From Halothiobacillaceae bacterium (lineage in GTDB: Bacteria; Pseudomonadota; Gammaproteobacteria; Halothiobacillales; Halothiobacillaceae), in assembly GCA_016938615.1 (NCBI GenBank), contig JAFGUH010000265.1, positions 1-50,816 on the forward strand: a DNA stretch of 50,816 nt. The letters are read 5' to 3'. This document shows, one piece after another, positions 15,907-24,858 of the stretch (position 1 is the first letter of the stretch; every line of letters begins with the position of its first letter). A program made the translations under genes and the position numbers. The notes beneath the pieces were generated by a model that was not told the origin of the DNA, searched no databases, and saw nothing but the letters and a program-made list of their open reading frames with translations.

Positions 15907-16884
15907 ATGGGTAACAAGATCCGCCTGAGCAAGCAGCAACAACGCCACGTCGACCGGCGCCGGCGGGTAGATGGTCCCCCAGACGAATCGCTCCAGTCCG
16001 GCATCGTGGTGACCCACCACGGTCATGACCTGCTGATCGAGGATACGGACCACCAGCTCTTGCGTGGTCGGGCGCGTCGGACCGTCGGCCGGCTGACCAC
16101 AGGCGACCGAATCCGCTGGCGGCGCGACCCGCAGGGCCACATCGTCATCGAACAGATCGAGACGCGACGAAACCTGCTCGTCCGCCCGGACGCCTACGGC
16201 AAAAAACGGATGATGGCCGCAAACATCGACCAGGTGCTCGTGGTCACCTCGGTCCTGCCCTGGATGAATCCCGACGTGGTCGAACGCACCCTGGTCGCGG
16301 TGTTCGCCCTGCCGGCCACCCCGGTGATCGTGCTGAACAAGGTCGACCTGCTCGACGGCCTCGATTATGGTGAGCGCCATCGCATCGCATCCACGCTGGC
16401 GCTGTGGGAATCACTGGGATTCGAGGTGATCCGAACCTCGGTCAAGTCCGGCGTCGGCATCGCTGCATTGCGCGATCGGCTCCACGACCAGATCACCCTC
16501 GCTGTCGGGCTGTCGGGAGTCGGCAAGACGTCGCTCTCGCGGGAGATCACGCCGCGCGCCGAACAAGCCGCCATCGGCGAAATCTCGTCTTTCAATCGAG
16601 AGGGAACGCACACCACCCGGGCCAGCAGCCTCTACCGGTTCACCGACGGCGAGGGTGGCCTGATCGACGCCCCGGGGGTGCGTGATTTCCCGGTGGATCA
16701 CGTCCCGACGGCCGCGATCGACAGGGGCTTTCCCGAAATTCGGGCCGCCTCGGCCTACTGCCGTTTCAATGACTGCCGCCATGTGAACGAACCCGGCTGC
16801 GCGGTCCGTGCCGCCGTGACCGGGGGTGAGATACTCCAACGACGACTCGCTCAGTATCAGTCGATGCGCGAGCCGAACGACTGA
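15907..16884 (+). CDS. rsgA: Small ribosomal subunit biogenesis GTPase RsgA
   Basis: Circularly permuted GTPase that checks maturation of the 30S decoding centre. The 325 residues show an OB-fold N-domain (about 30-100), then G-motifs in permuted order: NKVD (G4), GLSGVGKTS (G1) and DAPGVRDF (G3). A C-terminal zinc-binding segment follows, CRFNDCRHVNEPGC. The basic N-terminal start (KIRLSKQQQRHVDRRRR) is typical. Lies downstream of mgtE on the same strand and converges on the HIT gene. Confidence 0.95.
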   Translation: MGNKIRLSKQQQRHVDRRRRVDGPPDESLQSGIVVTHHGHDLLIEDTDHQLLRGRARRTVGRLTTGDRIRWRRDPQGHIVIEQIETRRNLLVRPDAYGKKRMMAANIDQVLVVTSVLPWMNPDVVERTLVAVFALPATPVIVLNKVDLLDGLDYGERHRIASTLALWESLGFEVIRTSVKSGVGIAALRDRLHDQITLAVGLSGVGKTSLSREITPRAEQAAIGEISSFNREGTHTTRASSLYRFTDGEGGLIDAPGVRDFPVDHVPTAAIDRGFPEIRAASAYCRFNDCRHVNEPGCAVRAAVTGGEILQRRLAQYQSMREPND

Positions 16885-16911
16885 TGTCCGGTCGGACCGA
16901 CTCGCCAAAGC

Positions 16912-17256
16912 TCATCCCGGAGGCCACTGCATCGCCCGGCCGCCGAGAAGGTGCAAGTGCAGGTGATAGACCTCCTGGCCGCCGTCCCGGTTGCAGTTGA
17001 ACACCGTGCGATAGCCCGATTCGTCAATGCCTTCCTGCGCGGCCAACTCCCTTGCGACGACGAACAGTTCACCCACCAGCGCCGCATCGCCCGGATCGAG
17101 GTCGTTCAGGGTCGGGATCGCCTTTTTCGGGATGATCAGCAGATGCACAGGCGCCTGCGGATTGATATCGCGAAAGGCCAGCACCCGTTCATTCTCGAAG
17201 ACGATATCGGCGGGTATCTCGCGGTTGATGATTTTGCTGAAAATGGTCTCGCTCAC
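16912..17256 (-). CDS. hinT: HIT family nucleotide-binding protein (HinT-like)
   Basis: Small purine nucleoside phosphoramidase-type protein of 114 residues. It starts SETIFSKIINREIPADIVFE, and the active-site histidine triad is YHLHLHLLGG near the C-terminus. GTG is the start codon, with AGGA five bases upstream. Stands alone on the minus strand, convergent with rsgA and divergent from the RND operon. Physiological substrate unknown; the family assignment is firm, the gene symbol is by resemblance to bacterial HinT. Confidence 0.92.
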   Translation of the reverse strand: MSETIFSKIINREIPADIVFENERVLAFRDINPQAPVHLLIIPKKAIPTLNDLDPGDAALVGELFVVARELAAQEGIDESGYRTVFNCNRDGGQEVYHLHLHLLGGRAMQWPPG

Positions 17257-17346
17257 GGCTTTCCTGCCTCGAGAAATCGATGAATTCGCCTCCAGCTTAG
17301 CCTACATTCGTCGCGTCTCGGAGAATGGAGCCGGGAGCTGACGGCT

Positions 17347-17375
17347 TTGCTAGTCGCCGCATCCATTAGTATGCT
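17347..17375 (+). promoter_or_regulatory. Possible promoter of the RND operon
   Basis: TTGCTA (17347-17352) and TATGCT (17370-17375) are separated by 17 bp in the 230-bp divergent region upstream of the efflux adaptor. The boxes fit a moderate sigma-70 promoter. No operator for a TetR, MarR or LysR regulator was recognised and no regulator gene is adjacent. Confidence 0.4.
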
Positions 17376-17439
17376 ATCTTTTTCGGCAAGCGTCCTCGGC
17401 AACCCCCACACTCAAACACGCCACGTCCGACCCATGACA

Positions 17440-17458
17440 GGGCGCAACGCGCCCTTTT
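17440..17458 (+). promoter_or_regulatory. Terminator-like hairpin in the RND operon leader
   Basis: GGGCGC (17440-17445), loop AAC, GCGCCC (17449-17454), then TTTT, lying 29 bp before the adaptor ATG and downstream of the predicted promoter. It has the form of a short intrinsic terminator, so it could lower or condition expression of the operon. Stem is only six base pairs. Confidence 0.45.
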
Positions 17459-17486
17459 CCGGTGGCACACACACGGTACCGATCTC

Positions 17487-18647
17487 ATGCCTTCCAGTTT
17501 CATTCGCCCGCCCTACCAGTCGTGCCGACTTGGCTCGGCGCTGCTAGCGGCCGCCTTCCTGATCGCGCCGACGTTTGCGGCCCAGGCGCAATCGGGCGGC
17601 CAGAAGCCGCCTCCGCCCAAGGTGCCGGTCATGACGGTGGAGACCGCCGATGCGACGGTTTACAAGACCTATCCCGGACGCACTGAAGCAAATCGGCATG
17701 TCGAGGTGCGCGCCCAGGTGGATGGCATTCTGGAAAGTCGCGAGTACGTCGAGGGCTCTCGAGTCAAGAAAGGGGACCTGCTGTTCCGTATCGATGCGCG
17801 TCCCTACGAGGCGGCTGTCAGCGAGGCGAAGGCCGACCTCGCATCGGCACAGGCCACGTTGGCCGGGGCACAGCGCGACTGGCGGCGGATCAGCTCTTTG
17901 TTCGAGCGTGGCGTGGCGAGTGAAAAGCAGCGGGACGACGCCCGCTCGGCGCTGGAGACTGCGCAGGCCGGGGTCAAGGTGGCCGAAGCCCAGTTGCAAT
18001 CCGCGCAGATCGACCTCGACTACACCGCCGTGACCGCCCCCATCCCAGGGATCGCTAGCCGTCGCGCGGTCGATCCCGGCAACCTGATCGGGGTGGGCGA
18101 CCGCCTGGTCAGCATCGACGAAATCGACCCGATCCAGGTCACGCTGTCCTATCCGGTAGACGATCCGTTTGTCGATCGCCCGGCCCTCAACCCGTCGCCC
18201 GACCAGACCACGCAGGCAGAGATCGTCGACTTCAAGGGGCCCGACGGTGCGGCGATCACCGGCGAGCTCGACTATCGCTCGGCCAGCATCGAGAGCGGCA
18301 CCAACTCGATCGAGTTGCGCGGGGTGTTCGAGAATCCTGGCGACGTGCTGCGTCCCAACCGGTACGTGCGCGTGCGGATCAAGGTCGACGAGGTCACGGA
18401 CGCGGTGATCATCCCCGAGACCGCCATCGGCACCGGTGCCGAACCTAACAGCACGGTGGTCTACGTGATTGGCGAGGAGAACAAGGCCGAACAGCGGCGC
18501 GTGGAACTGGGGCCGATGAGCGAGCAGGGACGCATCATCCGCTCCGGGCTCGAGGCCGGCGACCGCCTGGTGATCGACGGCCTGCTCAAGGTGCGCGAGG
18601 GCGCCCCCGTGGATCCGCAGGAACCGGAGCAGGACGCCGGCGAGTAA
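17487..18647 (+). CDS. RND efflux periplasmic adaptor subunit (MexE/AcrA-like)
   Basis: Membrane fusion protein linking an inner-membrane RND pump to an outer-membrane channel. The 386 residues start with a signal peptide (hydrophobic LGSALLAAAFLIAPTFAAQA). Next come a barrel-sandwich/lipoyl half (about 60-95), an alpha-helical hairpin rich in Ala/Gln (about 100-170), the second lipoyl half (LDYTAVTAPIPGIASRRAVDPG), and beta-barrel and membrane-proximal domains (LRPNRYVRVRIKVDEV). There is no lipobox cysteine. The pump gene follows at 71 bp. No outer-membrane factor is encoded nearby, so a TolC-like protein elsewhere is presumed. Confidence 0.93.
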   Translation: MPSSFIRPPYQSCRLGSALLAAAFLIAPTFAAQAQSGGQKPPPPKVPVMTVETADATVYKTYPGRTEANRHVEVRAQVDGILESREYVEGSRVKKGDLLFRIDARPYEAAVSEAKADLASAQATLAGAQRDWRRISSLFERGVASEKQRDDARSALETAQAGVKVAEAQLQSAQIDLDYTAVTAPIPGIASRRAVDPGNLIGVGDRLVSIDEIDPIQVTLSYPVDDPFVDRPALNPSPDQTTQAEIVDFKGPDGAAITGELDYRSASIESGTNSIELRGVFENPGDVLRPNRYVRVRIKVDEVTDAVIIPETAIGTGAEPNSTVVYVIGEENKAEQRRVELGPMSEQGRIIRSGLEAGDRLVIDGLLKVREGAPVDPQEPEQDAGE

Positions 18648-18718
18648 CCCGCGCCCTGAATCCGCCCCGTTCCTACCCGACCGAGACGCCCCGCTGATCC
18701 GGGCACCGGAGACCATCG

Positions 18719-21700
18719 ATGTTTTCCAAGTTCTTCATTGACCGACCGATCTTCTCCACCGTCCTGGCGATCGTGATCATGATTGCCGGCGGGGCCGCCT
18801 TCACGGGCCTGCCCGTCGAGCAGTATCCGGAGATCGTGCCCCCCGAGGTCGAGGTCCAGGCTACCTACGCCGGGGCCGACGCCGGCACGCTGGCCGAGTC
18901 GGTGGCCGCGCCGCTCGAACAGGCGATCAACGGCGTCGACGACATGCTCTACATGACCTCGGGCAGCTCGGACGCCGGCACCATGAATCTCTCGGTGACC
19001 TTCGCCACCGGCACCGATCCCGACCAGGCGACCATCGACGTCAACAACCGCGTGCAGCGCGCCCTCCCCCAACTGCCACAGGAGGTGCGCGACCAGGGCG
19101 TGGTAGTGAACAAGAAAAGCAGTGCGCTGCTGATGGTCATCACCCTGATCTCGGAGAACGAGCAGTTCGACACCAAGTTTCTCTCGAACTACGGCCTGAT
19201 CAACATCCTCGACTCGCTCAAGCGGGTGCCCGGCATCGGCGACGCGCGCCTGTTCGGGGCGCAAGACTACTCGATTCGGGTCTGGTTCGATCCGGCGAAA
19301 CTGGCGCATTTCAACCTGACGCAAGACGACATCGCCAAGGCGATCCGCGAGCAGAACGCCCAGTTCGCGGCCGGCAAGTTCAACGACTCGCCCAACAAGG
19401 ACGGCGAGTCGTTCACCTACACCATCACCTCGCAGGGGCGATTCTCCGACGTTGAGGACTTTCGCAACATTATCCTCGCCTCCTCGGAAGACGGCGGCAC
19501 ACTGCGCCTGAGCGATGTCGCCGAAGTCGAACTGGGATCGCAACGCTACGGCTTCAACGCGACCTATAACGGGGCCCCGACGGTACCGATGGGCATCTAT
19601 CTGGCTCCGGGTGCGAACGCACTGGAGACCGTGGCCCAGGTGCGCGAGCGGATGAAGGAGCTTTCTGAACGGTTCCCCGGGGACATGGATTACGAGATCC
19701 CGCTCGATACCACGGATTTCGTGCGTATCTCGATCAAGGAGGTGCTCAAGACCTTCGCCGAGGCCCTGGTGCTGGTGGTCCTGGTCATCTTCGTTTTTCT
19801 GCAGAAGCCACGCGCGACCATCGTGCCGTTGATCGCGATCCCGGTGGCCCTGATCGGAGCGCTGGCGGGCTTGTTCCTCAGTGGAATGTCGATCAACTTG
19901 CTGACCCTGTTCGGTTTCGTGCTGGCGATCGGGATCGTGGTGGACGACGCGATCATCGTGATCGAGAACGTCGAGCGGGTCATGCGCGAGGAGGGATTGA
20001 AGGCAAGGGACGCGTCGATCAAGGCGATGGAGCAGGTGACCGGGCCGATCGTGGCGACCACGCTGGTCCTGCTGGCCGTGTTCGTGCCCGTCGCCTTCAT
20101 CCCGGGACTCGCCGGCGAGATGTATCGGCAATTCGCTGTTGCCCTGTCGATCTCCGTGGTGCTCTCGGGCGTGGTCGCGCTCACCCTGACCCCATCGATG
20201 ACCGCCCTGCTCCTCAAGAACCATGAGGAAAAGGAGCCGGTGCTGCCGTTCCGCCTGTTCAACCGTGGCTTCGAGGCCTTCCGCAACGGCTACATGAAGC
20301 TGGTGCACTTCTTCCTGGTCGCTTGGCCGATCGGGCTGCTGATTTTCGCCGGGGTAGTGATCGCGGCGATCGTGATGTTCCGCAGCACGCCCACGGGCCT
20401 GGTGCCCGAAGAGGATCCGGGGTACTTCATTTCCACGCTGAACCTGGACCCGGCGGCGAGTCTCTCACGCACCAGCGAGGTGCGCGACGAGTACTCGCGT
20501 CTCATACGGCAGAACCCGGACGTGCAGATGCAAGTCGCCTTCGCCGGCTTCGATCTGCTTGCCGGGACCCAGCGTCCGTACAAGGGCGTTGCCTTCACGC
20601 GCCTGAAGGACTGGTCTGAACGTCCCGCCGATGACCAGAGCGTCCAGGCGACGGTCAAGAAGGCAATGGCCGCGGGCAGCCAGATCGAGGAAGGCTTCGT
20701 CATGGCCTTCGTGCCGCCTCCCATCCGGGGCATGTCGACGACCGGGGGATTCGAGGCCTACCTGCAGCAGCGCGGGTCAGCGGACGTCAAGGCACTTGCC
20801 GAGGCTGCCAACGCGCTGGTGGCGGCCGCGAACAAACGACCGGAGTTGGCCGGCGTGCGGACCACCTTCGTCGACAGCACGCCCCAGTTCCGGATGACCG
20901 TTGACCGGGAGCAGGCCTACGCCCTCGACGTCCCGGTCGCCGCCGTGTTCCGCACCATGCAGGGCACTTTCGGTACGCGCTATGTCAACGACTTCACCCT
21001 GTTCGGCCGAAACTTCCAGGTAAACATGGCCGCCCACGCCCCGTTCCGGGCAGACCCACAGGACCTCGAGAATGTCTTCGTGCGCAGCGGCGATGAACAG
21101 CTGGTGCCGATCAGCTCCGTGGTGACCCTGACCCGAACCACCGGCGCCGACGTGATTGATCGCTTCAACATCTTCCCCGCCGCCAAGATCATGGGCAGCG
21201 CGGCAGAGGGCTATTCGTCAGGCCAGGCGTTGACCGCCATGCAGGAGGTGATCGACCAGGCCCTAGGCGGTGGCGATTACACCCTGGGCTGGGTCGGCTC
21301 GGCTTTCCAGGAGCTCTCCAGCGGCGCGGCCGGAGCGATCGCCTTCCTCCTGGGCGTGATCATGGTCTTCCTTATCCTCGCAGCCCAGTACGAGCGCTGG
21401 TCGCTGCCGTTCGCCGTGATCACCGCCGTGCCATTCGCGGTGCTCGGTGCACTGATCGCGATCTGGATGCGCGGACTCAACATCGATATATACTTCCAGG
21501 TCGGCATGCTGGTGTTGATCGCCATGTCAGCGAAGAACGCGATCCTCGTGGTCGAATTCGCCTCGAAGATGCACCTCAAGGAAGGCCTAACGATCAAGGA
21601 GGCGGCGCTCAAGGCCGCGCGCATCCGTTTCCGGCCGGTGGTGATGACGTCGATGGCATTCATCCTGGGCGTGCTGCCCCTCGCGCTGGCCACCGGGGCC

Positions 21701-21883
21701 GGCGAGGCCGCGCGCAACTCGCTCGGCACGCCAATCGTGGGCGGCATGATCCTGGCAACCTACGTCGCGATCCTGTTCATCCCCATGTTCTTCGAACTGT
21801 TGCAGACGAGCAGTGAGAAACTGTTCGGCGGGAAGGACAAGCGTCGCGGTCGCGACACCCCCGAGGAGGACGACAACCGATGA
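18719..21883 (+). CDS. RND efflux permease (MexF/AcrB family, HAE1)
   Basis: Proton-driven inner-membrane multidrug pump, 1054 residues, family-typical. It starts MFSKFFIDRPIFSTVLAIVI, has two large periplasmic loops and twelve transmembrane segments. The proton relay is Asp409/Asp410 in IGIVVDDAIIVIENVERV, with Lys939 in MSAKNAILVVEFA. LPVEQYPEIVPPEV and the early AGADAGTLAESVAAPLEQ identify the hydrophobe/amphiphile efflux subfamily. The last bases overlap the next gene as ATGA. Substrates cannot be inferred; closest by eye are the MexF-type pumps. Confidence 0.95.
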   Translation: MFSKFFIDRPIFSTVLAIVIMIAGGAAFTGLPVEQYPEIVPPEVEVQATYAGADAGTLAESVAAPLEQAINGVDDMLYMTSGSSDAGTMNLSVTFATGTDPDQATIDVNNRVQRALPQLPQEVRDQGVVVNKKSSALLMVITLISENEQFDTKFLSNYGLINILDSLKRVPGIGDARLFGAQDYSIRVWFDPAKLAHFNLTQDDIAKAIREQNAQFAAGKFNDSPNKDGESFTYTITSQGRFSDVEDFRNIILASSEDGGTLRLSDVAEVELGSQRYGFNATYNGAPTVPMGIYLAPGANALETVAQVRERMKELSERFPGDMDYEIPLDTTDFVRISIKEVLKTFAEALVLVVLVIFVFLQKPRATIVPLIAIPVALIGALAGLFLSGMSINLLTLFGFVLAIGIVVDDAIIVIENVERVMREEGLKARDASIKAMEQVTGPIVATTLVLLAVFVPVAFIPGLAGEMYRQFAVALSISVVLSGVVALTLTPSMTALLLKNHEEKEPVLPFRLFNRGFEAFRNGYMKLVHFFLVAWPIGLLIFAGVVIAAIVMFRSTPTGLVPEEDPGYFISTLNLDPAASLSRTSEVRDEYSRLIRQNPDVQMQVAFAGFDLLAGTQRPYKGVAFTRLKDWSERPADDQSVQATVKKAMAAGSQIEEGFVMAFVPPPIRGMSTTGGFEAYLQQRGSADVKALAEAANALVAAANKRPELAGVRTTFVDSTPQFRMTVDREQAYALDVPVAAVFRTMQGTFGTRYVNDFTLFGRNFQVNMAAHAPFRADPQDLENVFVRSGDEQLVPISSVVTLTRTTGADVIDRFNIFPAAKIMGSAAEGYSSGQALTAMQEVIDQALGGGDYTLGWVGSAFQELSSGAAGAIAFLLGVIMVFLILAAQYERWSLPFAVITAVPFAVLGALIAIWMRGLNIDIYFQVGMLVLIAMSAKNAILVVEFASKMHLKEGLTIKEAALKAARIRFRPVVMTSMAFILGVLPLALATGAGEAARNSLGTPIVGGMILATYVAILFIPMFFELLQTSSEKLFGGKDKRRGRDTPEEDDNR

Positions 21884-22116
21884 TCTTCCCGCCGCGCCGA
21901 TTCAACATGGTCTTCTCGTTGTTGATGTCGCTCGTCATGGCGACCCTGATGACCGCGATCATCACACTGATCAACACGGGAGCCGGCCCGGGCTACCTTG
22001 GACGGTTCGCGCATGCCTGGATCATCGCCTGGCCGATCGCATTCGGCATCGTGCTCGTCACCGCACCCCTGGTCCGGCGCACCACCTTGTCGCTGCTGCA
22101 TGACGACGTCGCCTGA
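21880..22116 (+). CDS. DUF2798-type small membrane protein
   Basis: A 78-residue protein with two predicted transmembrane helices (about 10-30, FSLLMSLVMATLMTAIITLI, and about 48-66, IIAWPIAFGIVLVTAPLVRR). It matches what I know of DUF2798 proteins: a PxRF-like start and the second helix ending in a basic VRR motif. Its ATG overlaps the pump stop as ATGA, so it is translationally coupled to the RND gene. The last 17 bp overlap the downstream methyltransferase. Function unknown; the coupling suggests an accessory role, but that is inference. Confidence 0.75.
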   Translation: MIFPPRRFNMVFSLLMSLVMATLMTAIITLINTGAGPGYLGRFAHAWIIAWPIAFGIVLVTAPLVRRTTLSLLHDDVA

Positions 22117-22618
22117 TCTGGCTGTAAGGCTCGGCGACAGCGGCCTTATGGCTGTTCTCTGCTTGCGCGATGGGGTCGTGACCTCCATGACGGTCCGTTT
22201 GGTGGCGGGCGACTCGCGTGGAACCTCTAGTCGCGTGGCGCCCGGCTTGGACGGGCTCGACAGTGTAATGGCGGCATTGTCTGCCTGGCCGCGCAGCGGG
22301 CCCGGCGATGAGTCAGGGGACTGGACCCGACACCGGGCCTTTCCCGCCACAGGTACGTGCTTTCAACGGGACGTGTGGCGGGCACTGTGCGAGATCGCGC
22401 CGGGCGAGACCATCACCTACGGGGAATTGGCCGAGCGTATCGGCCGCCCCCGGGCTGCTCGCGCCATTGGCCAGGCCGTGGGAGCCAACCCCTGGGCGCC
22501 GCTAGTCCCGTGTCATCGGGTAGTAGCCGGGGACGGTTCGCTTGGAGGGTATGCGGGCGGCACGGTGATCAAGGTCGCCCTGCTTGCCCTCGAGGGTATC
22601 GAACGCAAGCAAAACTAG
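22100..22618 (+). CDS. ogt: Methylated-DNA-[protein]-cysteine S-methyltransferase
   Basis: Suicide repair protein that transfers alkyl groups from O6-alkylguanine to its own cysteine. The 172 residues contain the DNA-binding helix region FQRDVWRALCEIAPGETITY and the active site VPCHRVV with acceptor Cys138, followed by LGGYAGG. The start ATG at 22100 overlaps the DUF2798 gene; upstream in-frame starts lie inside that gene and add no family sequence. There is no Ada-type N-terminal domain. Convergent with rarA: the two stop codons overlap in a single CTAG. Confidence 0.92.
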   Translation: MTTSPDLAVRLGDSGLMAVLCLRDGVVTSMTVRLVAGDSRGTSSRVAPGLDGLDSVMAALSAWPRSGPGDESGDWTRHRAFPATGTCFQRDVWRALCEIAPGETITYGELAERIGRPRAARAIGQAVGANPWAPLVPCHRVVAGDGSLGGYAGGTVIKVALLALEGIERKQN

Positions 22619-24051
22619 GGTTTCCCCTCCCCATCTTCGGCCTCGAGGTGCGACCGGGCCCGATCATCGCGATGAGCCCAGTCGGCCATGCGCTCGGCAA
22701 TCGTTCGCTCGAGTCCACGTTCGACCGGACGGTAGAAGCGTTCTGTGGTCAAGGCATCGGGTAGGTAGCTTTCCCCCGCCGCAAAGGCATCTGGCTCGTC
22801 GTGAGCGTAGCGATATCCCTTCCCCCAGCCTTCGCGTTCCATCAGCGCGGTCGGCGCGTTGCGCAGATGCATCGGCACCGGGTCGGTTCCACGCCGTTTG
22901 ACGGTCGCGAGTATCGCGTTATGGGCGTTATAGACCGCATTGCTCTTGGGGGCGACGGCAAGGTAAACCGCCGCCTGGGTGAGCATCAGTTCGCCTTCGG
23001 GCACCCCGAGTCGCTCATAGGCCGTCCAGGCATCAAGGGCCACGCTCAAGGCGCGCGGGTCGGCGTTGCCGATGTCCTCGGAGGCAATCCGCACCAGCCG
23101 TCTGGCAAGATAGGCAGGATCGGCTCCACCGTCGAGCATGCGCAGTAACCAGTACGCGCCGGCATCGGGATTCGAGCCCCGGATCGCCTTGTGCATCGCC
23201 GAAATCTGGTCGTAGAACTCGTCTCCGCCCTGGTCGAATCGCCGCGGCGACTGCGACATCAACGCTTCCAGGGTCTGCTCGTCGACGCGACGAACCCTGC
23301 CTGAGTCATCCGTTTCCCGCGCAAGTTGGGCGGCGAGCTCCAGCAGGGTCAGCAGCCTGCGTGCGTCCCCGTCCGAGGCGGCCACCAAGCGGTCGGCCAC
23401 CTCGGTGGCCATCGCCAGGCTAGCGCCGCCTGTAGTCTCCCGAACGCCTTCCGGATGCTCGAGCGCCCGCTCGAGCAGCGCACGTAAGGCCTCGTCGTCG
23501 AGCGGTGCGAGCCGGTAGACACGTAGCCGAGAGAGCAACGCATTGTTGAGGGAAAACGACGGGTTCTCGGTGGTGGCCCCGACAAGTACGAGCACGCCGC
23601 GCTCCACCGACGGCAAGAGCTGGTCCTGCTGGGACTTGTTGAAGCGATGGATCTCGTCGAGGAACAGCACGGTCAACCGCCCCGCCGCTGCCCGACGCGC
23701 CCGGGCGGCTTCAATCACCCCGCGCAGCTCGCGCACCCCCGCCTCGACTGCGGACAGATGCACGATCTCGGCGTGCAAGCGTTCGGCGTAAAGCCGGGCG
23801 AGCGTGGTCTTGCCCACGCCGGGTGGCCCCCAGAGCAGACAGGAGTGTGCCTGCCCCTTATCCATGGCCACGCGCAGCGGGGCGGCATCGCCGACTACCC
23901 GCGACTGGCCAGCGAACTCGGTGAGGTCACGTGGACGCAGCCGGTCGGCGAGCGGGCGAAAGGCCTCCGGCGGCTCGTCGGCCGGCTTCCCCTCACTCAC
24001 CGACCCCGGTGCTCCGAAAAGATCCTCCTGTGGCGCGGTATCCCGGGTCAT
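22615..24051 (-). CDS. rarA: Replication-associated recombination protein A
   Basis: AAA+ ATPase of the MgsA/RarA/WRNIP1 family acting at stalled replication forks. The 478 residues include a short N-terminal tail and ADRLRPRDLTEFAGQ. Walker A is LLWGPPGVGKTTLARL, Walker B is LFLDEIHRFNKSQQD and sensor 1 is GATTENPSFSLNNALLSR. The C-terminal tetramerisation part includes KAIRGSNPDAGAYWL and EGWGKGYRYAHDEP. It begins 5 bp after lolA, so it forms the end of a ftsK-lolA-rarA series. Confidence 0.96.
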   Translation of the reverse strand: MTRDTAPQEDLFGAPGSVSEGKPADEPPEAFRPLADRLRPRDLTEFAGQSRVVGDAAPLRVAMDKGQAHSCLLWGPPGVGKTTLARLYAERLHAEIVHLSAVEAGVRELRGVIEAARARRAAAGRLTVLFLDEIHRFNKSQQDQLLPSVERGVLVLVGATTENPSFSLNNALLSRLRVYRLAPLDDEALRALLERALEHPEGVRETTGGASLAMATEVADRLVAASDGDARRLLTLLELAAQLARETDDSGRVRRVDEQTLEALMSQSPRRFDQGGDEFYDQISAMHKAIRGSNPDAGAYWLLRMLDGGADPAYLARRLVRIASEDIGNADPRALSVALDAWTAYERLGVPEGELMLTQAAVYLAVAPKSNAVYNAHNAILATVKRRGTDPVPMHLRNAPTALMEREGWGKGYRYAHDEPDAFAAGESYLPDALTTERFYRPVERGLERTIAERMADWAHRDDRARSHLEAEDGEGKP

Positions 24052-24056
24052 CTGAC

Positions 24057-24728
24057 TCAGCGGATCGATGCCGGTCGGCTCGCCTCGACTACGTCCACGT
24101 CGCCGGGTGGATCGAACCGAAAGCGGCTCGCCTCGACCGGTTCGTTGAAAGCGCGGTGGTCGAAGACCACCCGGGTCGTCTGGTCGAGTTGATCGACGAA
24201 CCGCATTTCCTTGATCCCGCGGGCATCGACACCCAGCAGCACCTCGCGGAAGTCGCCGCGGTCCTCGCGGGGTCGTAGTGCAAACCAGGCCATCCCCTGT
24301 TCCCCCTTGAGCGCCCTGATCCGGAACACCTCGTCCACCGGACGTTCACCCATAAGGATGGCGATCGGCGCGCCCCGCGTCGCCTCTAGGGGCGAACGCG
24401 TGGCCTGCTTGAGATCGGGCTCGTACACCCACAGCACGCCGTCGCTGGCGATCAGTTCCTGTACATAGGGCGTCTGGTACCGCCAGAAGAAGCGCCCGGG
24501 GCGATCGAGGACGAACTGCCCAGTCGATTCACGCCGTAGGTTTCCGTTCGCGTCCCGGCTTTCCTGGACAAAGTCGGCGGCGAAGGTGTCGATCGAGGCC
24601 AGCTGCGCGACCAGTCCCTCGACGCTACGCGGGGCCTCGGCCCGTGCCGGGGTTGGGGCAAGCGTCGCAAGCACCAGGCCCAGTGTCAGCAGCACGGCGA
24701 GGGAACGAGAAAACGGTGGGAAAATCAT
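24057..24728 (-). CDS. lolA: Outer-membrane lipoprotein carrier protein LolA
   Basis: Periplasmic chaperone that ferries lipoproteins from LolCDE to LolB. The 223 residues begin with a signal peptide (SLAVLLTLGLVLATLAPTPARA). The mature part shows TFAADFVQESRDANGN, GQFVLDRPGRFFWRYQTPY and DGVLWVYEPDLKQATRSPL, typical of LolA. It lies between ftsK (164-bp gap with element B) and rarA (5-bp gap) on the same strand, the usual order. Confidence 0.93.
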   Translation of the reverse strand: MIFPPFSRSLAVLLTLGLVLATLAPTPARAEAPRSVEGLVAQLASIDTFAADFVQESRDANGNLRRESTGQFVLDRPGRFFWRYQTPYVQELIASDGVLWVYEPDLKQATRSPLEATRGAPIAILMGERPVDEVFRIRALKGEQGMAWFALRPREDRGDFREVLLGVDARGIKEMRFVDQLDQTTRVVFDHRAFNEPVEASRFRFDPPGDVDVVEASRPASIR

Positions 24729-24786
24729 GAGATGAGCCTATGCGTTGCAGGGCATGTTCGATGGGAAAAAGTGCGCCCGGTTCCCA

Positions 24787-24858
24787 AGGGAATCTATGCA
24801 CGAGTTGATCCGGCTCAAGGCGCATTTGATCGGTATGGCATCCGTGCAGAGTTTCCCC
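24787..24858. repeat. Inverted-repeat element B (72 bp, minimal form)
   Basis: The shortest member of the element family, in the lolA-ftsK gap. The ends are inverted: 24787-24803 and 24842-24858 pair at about 13 of 17 positions, with the outward core CGTGCAGAGTTTCCCC. The right arm is preceded by CTCAAGGCGCATTTGATCGG, which matches in inverted orientation the start of element D, whose complement reads CTCAAGGCGCGCTTCAGCGA. It has no coding potential. A perfect 14-bp tandem duplication (GAGTTTCCCCGGCC) begins at its right end. Confidence 0.65.

Noticed and set aside
18461-20308. Long open frame of over 600 codons antisense to the RND pump gene
   Set aside because: High GC keeps antisense frames open; the translation is rich in His/Arg/Gln/Asp and shows no domain, while the sense strand is a textbook RND permease.
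22615-22618. Overlap of convergent ogt and rarA stops in CTAG
   Set aside because: A compact-genome coincidence; both proteins have normal C-termini.
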